The translations under genes were made by a program, and so were the position numbers. Source: CAZZCN01 sp964652975 (GTDB taxonomy: Bacteria; Bacillota; Clostridia; Saccharofermentanales; UBA5734). Taken from it: 22,508 bases of DNA. Within the stretch, counting starts at the first letter, position 1. The number at the start of each line of letters is the position of its first letter. The notes beneath the pieces were generated by a model. It saw only the letters and a list, made by a program, of their open reading frames with translations. It was not told where the DNA came from and did not search any database. The stretch covers positions 1-22,508 of the forward strand of contig CAZZCN010000053.1 in NCBI GenBank assembly GCA_964652975.1. The letters are read 5' to 3'. Of the stretch, positions 14,218-21,957 are shown piece after piece.

Positions 14218-15501
14218 GTGAAGATAGCGGCACCCAAGGGAACAAAAGACATACTGCCGGACGAAATTTATAAATGGCATTTTGTTGAGAATTCATTCAA
14301 GGAAGTCTGTGAACTTTTTGGATACAAGGAAACTAGAATTCCAACATTTGAAAGCACAGAAGTTTTTGCCAGAGGTGTTGGCGATACTACTGATATAGTA
14401 CAGAAGGAAATGTACACGTTTTTGGACAAGGGAGGCAGAAGCATAACCCTTCGTCCTGAAGGAACTGCGGGAGTTGCCAGAAGTTATGTTGAAAATGGCA
14501 TGGGATCACTGCCGGCACCTGTCAGACTATATTATAATATAACAGCTTTCAGATATGAGAATGTTCAGAAGGGTAGATATAGGGAGTTTCATCAGCTTGG
14601 GCTAGAAGCATTTGGCTCGGAAGGACCGCAGATTGATGCCGAGATCATAAGTCTGCTGGTTATGTTTTTTGACAGAATCGGAGTCGAAGGCGCCAAAGTC
14701 AGAATCAACAGCATTGGCTGTCCGGTTTGCAGAGATGAATACAATAACAGTCTAAGAGCTTACCTTGCTCCTCATATGGATTCTCTGTGCACATTATGCA
14801 AGGGCCGCTATGACAAGAACCCGCTTCGCGTTATCGATTGCAAGGAGAAGTCGTGTAAAGTCATTACTGCAGACGCTCCGGCGCTTGTTGACAATCTTTG
14901 CAGTGAATGCAAGACGCATTTTGACGAACTTCAGGTGCAGCTTGGTATATTGGATGTAGATTATACAATTGACAAGAACATAGTTCGTGGCCTTGACTAT
15001 TATACCAAGACTGTTTTTGAATTTGTATCCGATCATGTCGGAACTCAAGGGACAATATGCGGCGGAGGCAGATATGACGGACTGATTGAGCAGTTTGAAG
15101 GTCAGAGAACGCCTGGCATAGGCTTTGCTCTAGGCATAGAAAGACTGCTTATGGAAATTGACGCCAGAGAAGTAGATATTAAACAGAATACACAAGAAGG
15201 CATTTATTTTTGTTTTACTGATGGCAAGAGCGAAAAGCTAGCCAGGGAGATATGCCTTTTACTAAGGAGAAAGAACATCAAGGCGGAGACTGACCTTATG
15301 AACCGCAGCCTCAAGTCACAGATGAAATACGCAGGCAAGTCCTCGTTTTCTCATGTATGTGTGATCGGCGAGGACGAACTTGAATCCATGACACTTAAAT
15401 TCCGCAGTTTGATAGACAGGTCCGAAGATTTAGTTAAAATTTCCGATATAGATAAAATTTGCTATGATGCTAAAGGAGAGATATTATGGCCGAGAGCTTG
15501 A
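14218..15501 (+). CDS. hisS: Histidyl-tRNA synthetase
   Basis: The product is a class II aminoacyl-tRNA synthetase that charges tRNA-His using ATP, acting as a homodimer in the cytoplasm. It is 427 residues long, the usual bacterial size. It begins with the family's PKGTKDILPDE. Motif 2 is FRYENVQKGRYREFHQLGLE, the histidine-specific RGLDYYTKTVFEF follows, and motif 3 is GFALGIERLL after GGGRYDGL. The C-terminal anticodon-binding domain starts near residue 330. The start is a GTG at 14218 with AGGAGG (14202-14207) 10 nt upstream; an in-frame ATG at 14185 precedes that ribosome site and would add 11 unrelated residues. Its 3' end overlaps aspS by 16 nt, so translation of the two synthetases is coupled. 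No T-box was found upstream. Confidence 0.96.
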   Translation: MKIAAPKGTKDILPDEIYKWHFVENSFKEVCELFGYKETRIPTFESTEVFARGVGDTTDIVQKEMYTFLDKGGRSITLRPEGTAGVARSYVENGMGSLPAPVRLYYNITAFRYENVQKGRYREFHQLGLEAFGSEGPQIDAEIISLLVMFFDRIGVEGAKVRINSIGCPVCRDEYNNSLRAYLAPHMDSLCTLCKGRYDKNPLRVIDCKEKSCKVITADAPALVDNLCSECKTHFDELQVQLGILDVDYTIDKNIVRGLDYYTKTVFEFVSDHVGTQGTICGGGRYDGLIEQFEGQRTPGIGFALGIERLLMEIDAREVDIKQNTQEGIYFCFTDGKSEKLAREICLLLRRKNIKAETDLMNRSLKSQMKYAGKSSFSHVCVIGEDELESMTLKFRSLIDRSEDLVKISDIDKICYDAKGEILWPRA

Positions 15502-17252
15502 ATGGAATGAAGAGAACTTCATATTGTGCAGAACTGACGTTGAATGACATCGGCAAGGATGTTGTTTTGATGGGATGGTGTCAGAAGCAAAGGGACCTGG
15601 GAGGTCTTACTTTTATAGGACTTCGTGACAGAACCGGAGAAATTCAACTTGTAGTAGACGATAAGGCTCCAGTCGATGTAATAGAGAAGGCATCGAAAAT
15701 CAGAAGCGAGTTTGTAATTGCGGTCAAAGGTGTTGTTGCCAGGAGAAGCGCACCCAACCCCAAAATGCCAACCGGCGACATAGAGATAATGCTTACGGAA
15801 TTAAAGGTGCTTAGCGAGTCGAAAACGCCTCCTTTTTATATCGAAGAGAATTCCGATACCAATGACACATTGCGCCTTAAATACCGTTATCTCGACCTAA
15901 GGAGACCGGATATGCAGCGTAAATTGATCACAAGGCACAAGATTGCAAAATGTGCCAGAGACTATTATGACGAGAATGGATTTTTGGATATTGAGACTCC
16001 CATGCTTACGAAGAGCACACCAGAAGGCGCCCGCGACTATCTTGTCCCGAGCCGTGTTCATCCAGGCAAGTATTTTGCTCTGCCGCAATCCCCTCAGCTT
16101 TTCAAGCAGCTTTTGATGGTATCGGGCTATGACAAGTATATGCAGATAGCCAGGTGCTTTAGAGACGAGGACCTTAGAGCTGACAGACAGCCTGAATTCA
16201 CTCAGATAGACCTTGAGATGTCCTTTGTAGATGTGGACGATGTAATTAAAGTGAACGAAGGATTCGTAGCACGTGTGTTCAAGGAGATACTGGACGTTGA
16301 AGTAAAGCTTCCAATGAAAAGAATGAAGTACAAGGAAGCGATGGAAAGATTTGGATCTGACAAGCCTGACTTGAGATTCGAAATGGAACTGACAGACATT
16401 TCCGATCTGGTAAAAGATAGTGAGTTTACAGTATTTTCAAATGCAGTAAGTTCAGGTGGAAGTGTTCGCCTTATTACCGTACCTGGCAAATCAACCCTTA
16501 CACGTAAAGAGATAGACTCCCTTGTTGAGTATGTAAAAACATACAGAGCTAAAGGAATTGCATGGGTTACATGTGAAGAAGAGCCTCGCGGATCGATTCT
16601 TAAATTCCTGACACCGGGATTGACATCTGAGATTTTTGCAAGGGCAAAAGCTAAACTCGGTGATATAATGCTAATAATTGCCGACAGTGACGAGGTGGTA
16701 TTCAATTCACTTGGTGCATTACGATGTGAAGTAGCTAGAAGGTTCGGAATGACTGACCCTTCCCAGTACGAATTTTTGTGGGTGACTGACTTTCCTTTGT
16801 TGGATTATGACGAAGAAGAGAAAAGGTTTATCGCCATGCATCATCCATTCACATCCCCTATGGATGAGGACTTGGAGCTGTTTGACACCAATCCGAAGGA
16901 AGTAAGAGCAAAAGCCTATGACATAGTCCTTAACGGATGTGAACTTGGTGGCGGCAGCATTAGAATTCATGACCAGGAATTGCAGAGGAAGATGTTCACC
17001 CTACTTGGATTTACTGATGAGCAGGCGAACGAGAGATTCGGATTTTTGCTTAATGCATTTCAATACGGTGTGCCCCCTCATGGCGGACTGGCTTTCGGTC
17101 TTGACAGACTTGTAATGCTAATGACCGACAGTGAGAGCATTAGGGATGTAATTGCTTTTCCCAAGGTCCAGAACGCCTCATGTCTTTTAACCGATGCACC
17201 TGACTTTGTTGATGCCAAACAGCTTGAAGAACTGCATATCAAAAACGTTTGA
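15486..17252 (+). CDS. aspS: Aspartyl-tRNA synthetase
   Basis: The product is a class II synthetase that attaches aspartate to tRNA-Asp. The 588 residues show the bacterial-type layout. The N-terminal OB-fold anticodon domain has GWCQKQRDLGGLTFIGLRDR. Motif 1 lies around RYLDLRRPDMQRKL, and motif 2 is FRDEDLRADRQPEFTQIDLE. A GAD insertion lies at about 280-410. Motif 3 is PPHGGLAFGLDRLVML. The start at 15486 lies inside the end of hisS, with GGAG (15475-15478) at 7 nt; the next in-frame Met (residue 8) is closer to the family's usual start but lacks such a site. lepB begins 18 nt after the stop. Whether it also charges tRNA-Asn cannot be decided from the sequence alone. Confidence 0.96.
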   Translation: MAESLNGMKRTSYCAELTLNDIGKDVVLMGWCQKQRDLGGLTFIGLRDRTGEIQLVVDDKAPVDVIEKASKIRSEFVIAVKGVVARRSAPNPKMPTGDIEIMLTELKVLSESKTPPFYIEENSDTNDTLRLKYRYLDLRRPDMQRKLITRHKIAKCARDYYDENGFLDIETPMLTKSTPEGARDYLVPSRVHPGKYFALPQSPQLFKQLLMVSGYDKYMQIARCFRDEDLRADRQPEFTQIDLEMSFVDVDDVIKVNEGFVARVFKEILDVEVKLPMKRMKYKEAMERFGSDKPDLRFEMELTDISDLVKDSEFTVFSNAVSSGGSVRLITVPGKSTLTRKEIDSLVEYVKTYRAKGIAWVTCEEEPRGSILKFLTPGLTSEIFARAKAKLGDIMLIIADSDEVVFNSLGALRCEVARRFGMTDPSQYEFLWVTDFPLLDYDEEEKRFIAMHHPFTSPMDEDLELFDTNPKEVRAKAYDIVLNGCELGGGSIRIHDQELQRKMFTLLGFTDEQANERFGFLLNAFQYGVPPHGGLAFGLDRLVMLMTDSESIRDVIAFPKVQNASCLLTDAPDFVDAKQLEELHIKNV

Positions 17253-17270
17253 AGAAAGAAGGTTTAGGGT

Positions 17271-18770
17271 ATGAGTGAAAATAACTCAGAGAACGGGACA
17301 GACAATTTACATCCCGGTGTACGAATGGTCAAGATTGACAATAAGAAGATTATCGCAAAAGTCCAAAAGATGGAGAAAGACGCTGCGAAAACGAAATGGA
17401 CACTTTTCGCTAAAACGTCAGATCCTTCTGAGAAGCATATTATCAAAAAAAACATGCCTAACGACTCAAATGGAAACAGCATTGTAATATCTGACCTGCC
17501 AATTGTACAGACAACACTAACTGATTTTGCTGAGACAGGAATTGACAGTTCAAACAAAAAAGATAAAATAACAACCGTAGATAACAAGGCAGACAAAAAC
17601 GAAAAACTGACTTTCAAAGTCAAAAAAGAAAAAAAGGCTAAAGACACGAAAAAAGTAAAATCAGAAGGTGAACAAAAACACCTTGATAACGAAGGAAGTG
17701 CCGGGAAAGGGATTAATCAGAAGTTGGAAGATGATGGTGGAGAAATGATTTATTTTTCTCCGATACCTGAAGATGATGATGAATACCTCCTCGCCGAAAT
17801 GACCAAGTCAGACATAAAAAAGCTTAAACGAGAGCAACTGAAGGATTTTGAAGACGAGCCAATCATAGTTTTCCCTCCGCTTGCTAACAATGAAATACCT
17901 TTGGACCAAATACCTGACATACCATTGGACATTTCAATCAAAGAGATACAGAATCTGGAAATACCGGAAGACGGCAGAATTGTGTTTTCCAACTCAGAAG
18001 AAACCCCTGAGACCGACTCGCCAGAAAACAAGAACCTATTTGGATTGTTTGGCTTTGGAAGCGATAGAAGAAATAACCGTAAAATCGAAGAGGAATTACA
18101 AAAAGAAGATGAAGAGGATGTGCAAATGTTTATAGAAAACACAACAGAACAGATAGAAAACAACGAAAATGAGCCTATGACTGAATTTGATCCAAACCAG
18201 CCGGAATTAAACAGCGGTGATAGCAAGACGCATTCAGTAATCAGAGAAATCCTGGACTGGGGCAAGCATATTTTGATAGCTGTTTTGATAGGGCTTTTAT
18301 TGGTATTGTTTGTTGTGCAGCGAAACGAGGTTATCGGATCTTCTATGGAACCGAATTTATTCGAGAAGGATCAGCTTATCGTGCAGAAAATAAGTAAATT
18401 ATATAAAGGTGGAATAAATTACGGCGATATTGTAACAGTCAATGCGGATAATCTCATCGGCCACATGAGCGACAAAAATATAATTAAGCGCGTTATCGGT
18501 TTGCCGGGAGATATAATTGAAGTTAAGGGTGGTTTTGTTTACAGAAACAATGTCAAGCTTGAAGAAAAGTACCTGGCAGATACAGTGAGAACAACAGAAA
18601 GAGAACCTATGTACTCTAAATATACAGTTCCTAAGGATTCGGTATACGTGCTTGGAGACAACAGGGCGGTAAGCCTTGACAGCAGAACGTTCGGACCGGT
18701 GGATAATAAACGAATTATCGGTGAGGTTCTTATTCGATTCTATCCGATTGAAAGTTTTGGAAAACCATAA
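17271..18770 (+). CDS. lepB: Signal peptidase I with a long charged cytoplasmic extension
   Basis: Signal peptidase I removes signal peptides from exported proteins on the outer face of the membrane. The peptidase part is the C-terminal third. It has one membrane helix (about 334-349), GSSMEPNL with catalytic Ser358, and KRVIGLPGD with catalytic Lys406. VLGDNRAVSLDSRTFGPV follows, and then a short C-terminus. Residues 1 to about 325 are an unusual extension. It is Lys-rich at about 100-140 and Glu/Asp-rich afterwards, with no recognised domain; it would be cytoplasmic and largely disordered. Common Gram-positive forms have 170-220 residues, against 499 here. The ATG at 17271 has GAAGG at 8 nt. 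An internal ATG at 18126 with AAGAGG (18112-18117) at 8 nt would yield a normal 214-residue enzyme. It sits in the hisS-aspS-lepB-lepA operon and lepA follows by 19 nt. Confidence 0.92.
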   Translation: MSENNSENGTDNLHPGVRMVKIDNKKIIAKVQKMEKDAAKTKWTLFAKTSDPSEKHIIKKNMPNDSNGNSIVISDLPIVQTTLTDFAETGIDSSNKKDKITTVDNKADKNEKLTFKVKKEKKAKDTKKVKSEGEQKHLDNEGSAGKGINQKLEDDGGEMIYFSPIPEDDDEYLLAEMTKSDIKKLKREQLKDFEDEPIIVFPPLANNEIPLDQIPDIPLDISIKEIQNLEIPEDGRIVFSNSEETPETDSPENKNLFGLFGFGSDRRNNRKIEEELQKEDEEDVQMFIENTTEQIENNENEPMTEFDPNQPELNSGDSKTHSVIREILDWGKHILIAVLIGLLLVLFVVQRNEVIGSSMEPNLFEKDQLIVQKISKLYKGGINYGDIVTVNADNLIGHMSDKNIIKRVIGLPGDIIEVKGGFVYRNNVKLEEKYLADTVRTTEREPMYSKYTVPKDSVYVLGDNRAVSLDSRTFGPVDNKRIIGEVLIRFYPIESFGKP

Positions 18771-18789
18771 AACAGAGGAGTCAAGCAAA

Positions 18790-20601
18790 ATGCCGTCAAA
18801 AAGACAGGAACACATTAGAAATTTCAGCATAATAGCACACATAGACCATGGAAAATCAACTCTGGCAGACCGACTCATCGAGCACACAGGGGCTCTTGCC
18901 AAAAGACAGATGCAAAACCAGGTTCTAGACAATATGGATATTGAACGGGAACGCGGAATTACTATCAAAGCACAGGCTGTCAGAATGAAGTACCCCGCAA
19001 ATGACGGGACGATATACACACTAAACTTAATCGACACGCCGGGACATGTTGACTTTAACTACGAAGTGTCTAGAAGCCTTGCTGCCTGTGATGGTGCGGT
19101 TTTGGTAGTTGATGCAGCCCAGGGAATTGAGGCGCAGACACTGGCAAATGTCTATCTGGCACTGGATTCGAACCTGGAGATATTGCCGATAATCAACAAA
19201 ATAGATCTGCCTTCGGCACAACCCGAGATGGTACGACAAGAGATTGAAGAAGCTATAGGTCTTGATGCATCTTATGCACCGCTGATATCAGCCAAGAATA
19301 ATATCAATATCGAAGAAGTCCTCGAGAAGATTGTTCAATATCTTCCTTGCCCGACAGGCGATGAGAATGCTCCGTTGCGCGCTCTTATTTTCGACTCCAA
19401 ATATGACACATATAAGGGTGTTATAGTGCATGTCTGCGTCAAGGAGGGACAGGTCAAGCTCGGTGATAATATCTTGATGATGAATACCGGAAAAGATTTC
19501 ATTGTAACTGAGATCGGGTACTTCAGACCAGGGGAATTTGTTCCTTGTGAAGAGCTTATTGCCGGTGATGTTGGTTATATCGTTGCAAGTATCAAGAATG
19601 TTAAAGACACTGGTGTAGGTGATACGGTAACTCAGAACAACAATCCCGCAAAGGTTGCATTACCTGGATATAAGAAAGCCCAACAAATGGTCTTTTGCGG
19701 ACTGTATCCTGTTGACGGGTCTAAATACCCCGATTTGCGTGATGCTCTTGAGAAACTTCAGATGAATGACGCAGCCCTTTCCTTTGAACCGGAGACTTCA
19801 GTAGCACTGGGATTTGGATTCAGGTGCGGATTTTTGGGTCTGCTTCACTATGAAATTGTTCAGGAACGTTTGGAAAGGGAGTTTTTGCTGGAACTTATCT
19901 CTACCGCTCCCTCGGTTATTTACAAGGTTCATTTGATTGCCGGTGGTGAAATATCACTCGACAACCCAAGTAATATGCCTGATCCGTCTTATATAGATTC
20001 GATGGATGAGCCTATAGTTAAAGCTGCAATAATGACCCCCAAGGAATATGTCGGTAATATAATGGAACTTTGCCAAGACAGGAGAGGTACATATATTAAT
20101 ATGGATTATATCGATGTCAACAGGGTTAACATGCACTATGAGATTCCATTGAACGAGATAATATATGACTTTTTTGATGCACTCAAATCCAGAACGAGAG
20201 GCTATGCTTCTCTTGACTATGAACTTTTCGGATATCGTCCGTCAGACCTTGTAAAGCTGGATATAATGCTTAACGGAGAGATTGTCGACGCTCTTTCATT
20301 TATAGTACACAAGGACAAAGCCTATAGCCGCGGCCGCAGAATGACCGAGAAGCTCAAGGACAATATCCCGCGCCAAAACTTCGAGATACCGATACAGGCA
20401 TGCATCGGTGGCAAAATAATAGCGCGCGAGACTGTAAAAGCATTCCGCAAGGATGTTCTCGCAAAATGCTACGGCGGAGATATAACGCGTAAGAAGAAAT
20501 TACTTGAGAAACAAAAAGAAGGAAAGAAGCGCATGCGCCAGGTTGGCTCTGTAGAAGTTCCTCAGGAAGCATTTATGAGCGTGCTTAAGCTTGATGAATA
20601 A
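18790..20601 (+). CDS. lepA: Elongation factor 4 (LepA)
   Basis: LepA/EF4 is a translational GTPase that binds the ribosome; it is implicated in back-translocation and in initiation or assembly of ribosomes. The 603 residues match the family. GTPase motifs are G1 AHIDHGKST (16-24), RERGITIKAQ (switch I), G3 DTPGH (82-86) and G4 NKID (136-139). The EF-G-like domains II, III and V follow, then the LepA-specific C-terminal domain (AYSRGRRMTEKLKDNIPRQ, YGGDITRKKKLLEKQKEGKKRM). The ATG at 18790 has AGAGGAG (18774-18780) at 9 nt; longer in-frame versions begin inside lepB and are unlikely. It lies 19 nt after lepB, a common lepB-lepA arrangement. Confidence 0.97.
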   Translation: MPSKRQEHIRNFSIIAHIDHGKSTLADRLIEHTGALAKRQMQNQVLDNMDIERERGITIKAQAVRMKYPANDGTIYTLNLIDTPGHVDFNYEVSRSLAACDGAVLVVDAAQGIEAQTLANVYLALDSNLEILPIINKIDLPSAQPEMVRQEIEEAIGLDASYAPLISAKNNINIEEVLEKIVQYLPCPTGDENAPLRALIFDSKYDTYKGVIVHVCVKEGQVKLGDNILMMNTGKDFIVTEIGYFRPGEFVPCEELIAGDVGYIVASIKNVKDTGVGDTVTQNNNPAKVALPGYKKAQQMVFCGLYPVDGSKYPDLRDALEKLQMNDAALSFEPETSVALGFGFRCGFLGLLHYEIVQERLEREFLLELISTAPSVIYKVHLIAGGEISLDNPSNMPDPSYIDSMDEPIVKAAIMTPKEYVGNIMELCQDRRGTYINMDYIDVNRVNMHYEIPLNEIIYDFFDALKSRTRGYASLDYELFGYRPSDLVKLDIMLNGEIVDALSFIVHKDKAYSRGRRMTEKLKDNIPRQNFEIPIQACIGGKIIARETVKAFRKDVLAKCYGGDITRKKKLLEKQKEGKKRMRQVGSVEVPQEAFMSVLKLDE

Positions 20602-20662
20602 ACTTTCCGAACGTTAACTATGAGACGAATTAAATTATATATGCATAATTGAGGAGCCTAAT

Positions 20663-20914
20663 TTGATCAATAAACTCTCAGAAATAGTACCAAAAGCCTT
20701 ATTGCCGATCACCGTATTACTGGTTGGATTTTTGATAATTGCGTTGTCACTTATCCTGACAAGGCTGGTTATGAAGATAATTCCTAAAAAGCACAATGCA
20801 CCAAATCCTGTAGAAAGTAAAAATGGTGCTGAAGTTAATGGTCAAAATAATGATCAAAATAATGACACAAATGATACAAATGAAATAAAATCAATTGACA
20901 TAACTACGCTCTAA
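20663..20914 (+). CDS. Small single-pass membrane protein with Asn-rich tail
   Basis: The product is an 83-residue protein of unknown function. It starts at a TTG at 20663, supported by GAGGAG (20651-20656) 6 nt upstream. One hydrophobic helix (about residues 12-37) is followed by a basic KIIPKKH stop-transfer segment. The tail of about 40 residues is Asn/Asp-rich (NGQNNDQNNDTNDTNE), encoded by short repeated CAAAATAATGA-like words. It lies 61 nt after lepA and probably ends that operon. The last codons overlap the -35 box of the tRNA promoter. Real coding status is likely but not certain, because the protein is short and compositionally biased. Confidence 0.6.
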   Translation: MINKLSEIVPKALLPITVLLVGFLIIALSLILTRLVMKIIPKKHNAPNPVESKNGAEVNGQNNDQNNDTNDTNEIKSIDITTL

Positions 20915-20923
20915 CACTATAAT
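20895..20923 (+). promoter_or_regulatory. Consensus promoter of tRNA-Leu
   Basis: TTGACA (20895-20900) and TATAAT (20918-20923) are both perfect and spaced by the optimal 17 nt. Transcription would begin near 20930, about 9 nt before the mature tRNA. The -35 box lies within the final codons of the preceding small gene. Confidence 0.85.
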
Positions 20924-20938
20924 AAATTCATTGCCCAC

Positions 20939-21021
20939 GCGGATGTGGCGGAATTGGCAGACGCGCCGGATTTAGGTTCCGGTACGAGAGTGTGCAGGTT
21001 CAACTCCTGTCATCCGCACCA
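20939..21021 (+). tRNA. tRNA-Leu (anticodon UAG)
   Basis: The gene folds as a class II cloverleaf. The acceptor stem is GCGGATG (20939-20945) with CATCCGC (21011-21017), and the D-arm lies in TGGCGGAATTGGCAGACGCG. The anticodon stem CCGGA/TCCGG encloses TTTAGGT, with anticodon TAG at 20973-20975, reading CUA and related leucine codons. A short extra arm follows, then the T-arm GCAGG-TTCAACT-CCTGT. The CCA end is encoded (21019-21021). Confidence 0.97.
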
Positions 21022-21027
21022 TAACAG

Positions 21028-21077
21028 GTATCAATGTTTGATACAATGCGAAAGCCCTTGATATAAGGGCTTTTCGC
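21028..21077 (+). terminator. Hairpin pair after tRNA-Leu, likely terminator
   Basis: A first stem, GTATCAA (21028-21034) with TTGATAC (21038-21044), is followed by a stronger GCGAAAGCCCTT/AAGGGCTTTTCGC hairpin (21048-21059 with 21065-21077, one bulged base). The second has a TTTT within its 3' arm and CGCACGTTT after it. It probably ends the tRNA transcript. Confidence 0.6.
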
Positions 21078-21081
21078 ACGT

Positions 21082-21164
21082 TTAAGGGGTAATTACGGGG
21101 TCAGAAACAGGGTCGAAAAATCAAGAAATTGCACCCAAATCGTTTTTTTATGCACACCCCTTAA
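21082..21164. repeat. 9-bp inverted repeat flanking a 65-nt segment
   Basis: TTAAGGGGT (21082-21090) and ACCCCTTAA (21156-21164) are perfect inverted copies. The enclosed segment contains two GGGTC words and a run of T (21143-21149). No ORF lies inside. It could be a stem-loop, a small mobile-element remnant or coincidence. Confidence 0.4.
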
Positions 21165-21498
21165 GAGAAATCCGACAAATCGTTGAATAGTATAGGAATA
21201 ATTTTTTTGTTTAAGAAAAACGACATAAATTGTAGACATACAACATATTGTGGCTTGTTAATGCTATTAATCTACATATAGATAATGTCTTGAATAAATA
21301 GCCTAATCAGAATAAAAACTATAAAAAGTGTATAGGCAAAACTTAAATTAATTCATTTTTGTCATGTTTTAGTCGGACTATCGTGCATTATTAAGTATTT
21401 TCTGATGCTGCGATTATTGCCAGAAGCTATGCCTCTTTGCCAAAAAAGTAGCACTCATGCTTTAATCGAAATCAATCAGCGAAAATCAATATATATTT
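21165..21498. other. AT-rich stretch with no gene
   Basis: About 330 nt downstream of the inverted repeat contain no supported ORF on either strand, no clear promoter and no RNA gene. A weak 4-bp hairpin with a following T-run on the minus strand (about 21446-21461) might end the minus-strand operon. The DNA is more AT-rich than the operon before the tRNA. Confidence 0.4.
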
Positions 21499-21942
21499 TT
21501 ACTTGTTAAACTTGTTTTCTAAAAATCGCAAAAGGTCATACATTTTATTACTAATAATATATCCTCTGTCGCCATCAGGTCCTTTACTATCAAGAAATCT
21601 AAAATATTTTACCTGTATTTCAGTTGCGTATATTACATCAATAGTTCCGTTGATATATTCTATTTCAAATGTAAAATGACCATCGCTATTCATACCCTGA
21701 AGGTGATTAGGGTGTTTTACAGTAGTGGTTTTTACTGATTTGAGAATATCTAACACTATTTCAATTTCTTCACTTGATAACGTCATAGGTACAACTAAAC
21801 TGTCATAGTTACTACTAACCGTTATTTTAACAACGTCTGTAGTATTGCCAGAAAGCATTGAGTTATTATTTAATATAAATGCTAATACTGTAATTACTGC
21901 AACAACAATTAACCCTAAAACAATAAAATATTTATTTTTCAT
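21499..21942 (-). CDS. Membrane-anchored extracytoplasmic protein of unknown function
   Basis: The product is a 147-residue protein. Its N-terminus is a single hydrophobic helix (about residues 5-24, FIVLGLIVVAVITVLAFIL) after MKNK, without a lipobox cysteine or clear cleavage site, so it is probably an anchored protein facing outwards. The soluble part is mixed alpha/beta with a helix at LSSEEIEIVLDILKSV. The C-terminus has YIISNKMYDLLRFLENKF. I recognise no catalytic motif. The ATG (21940-21942) has CCTCC at 21951-21955 on the plus strand, i.e. GGAGG 8 nt upstream. It lies 15 nt after the stop of the partial gene, so the two form a minus-strand operon. Confidence 0.75.
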   Translation of the reverse strand: MKNKYFIVLGLIVVAVITVLAFILNNNSMLSGNTTDVVKITVSSNYDSLVVPMTLSSEEIEIVLDILKSVKTTTVKHPNHLQGMNSDGHFTFEIEYINGTIDVIYATEIQVKYFRFLDSKGPDGDRGYIISNKMYDLLRFLENKFNK

Positions 21943-21957
21943 TTATAATTCCTCCAA

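Noticed and set aside
16202..16705. Minus-strand ORF of 167 codons inside aspS
   Set aside because: It is antisense to a conserved synthetase, with Ser-rich translation typical of a shadow frame.
17750..18265. Minus-strand Ser-rich ORF opposite the charged part of lepB
   Set aside because: Its composition is what the antisense of Glu/Asp-rich codons gives. The plus frame is continuous with the peptidase domain.
18399..19037. Minus-strand ORF of 212 codons across lepB and lepA
   Set aside because: It lies opposite two well-supported genes with catalytic and GTPase motifs, and its translation shows no recognisable domain.
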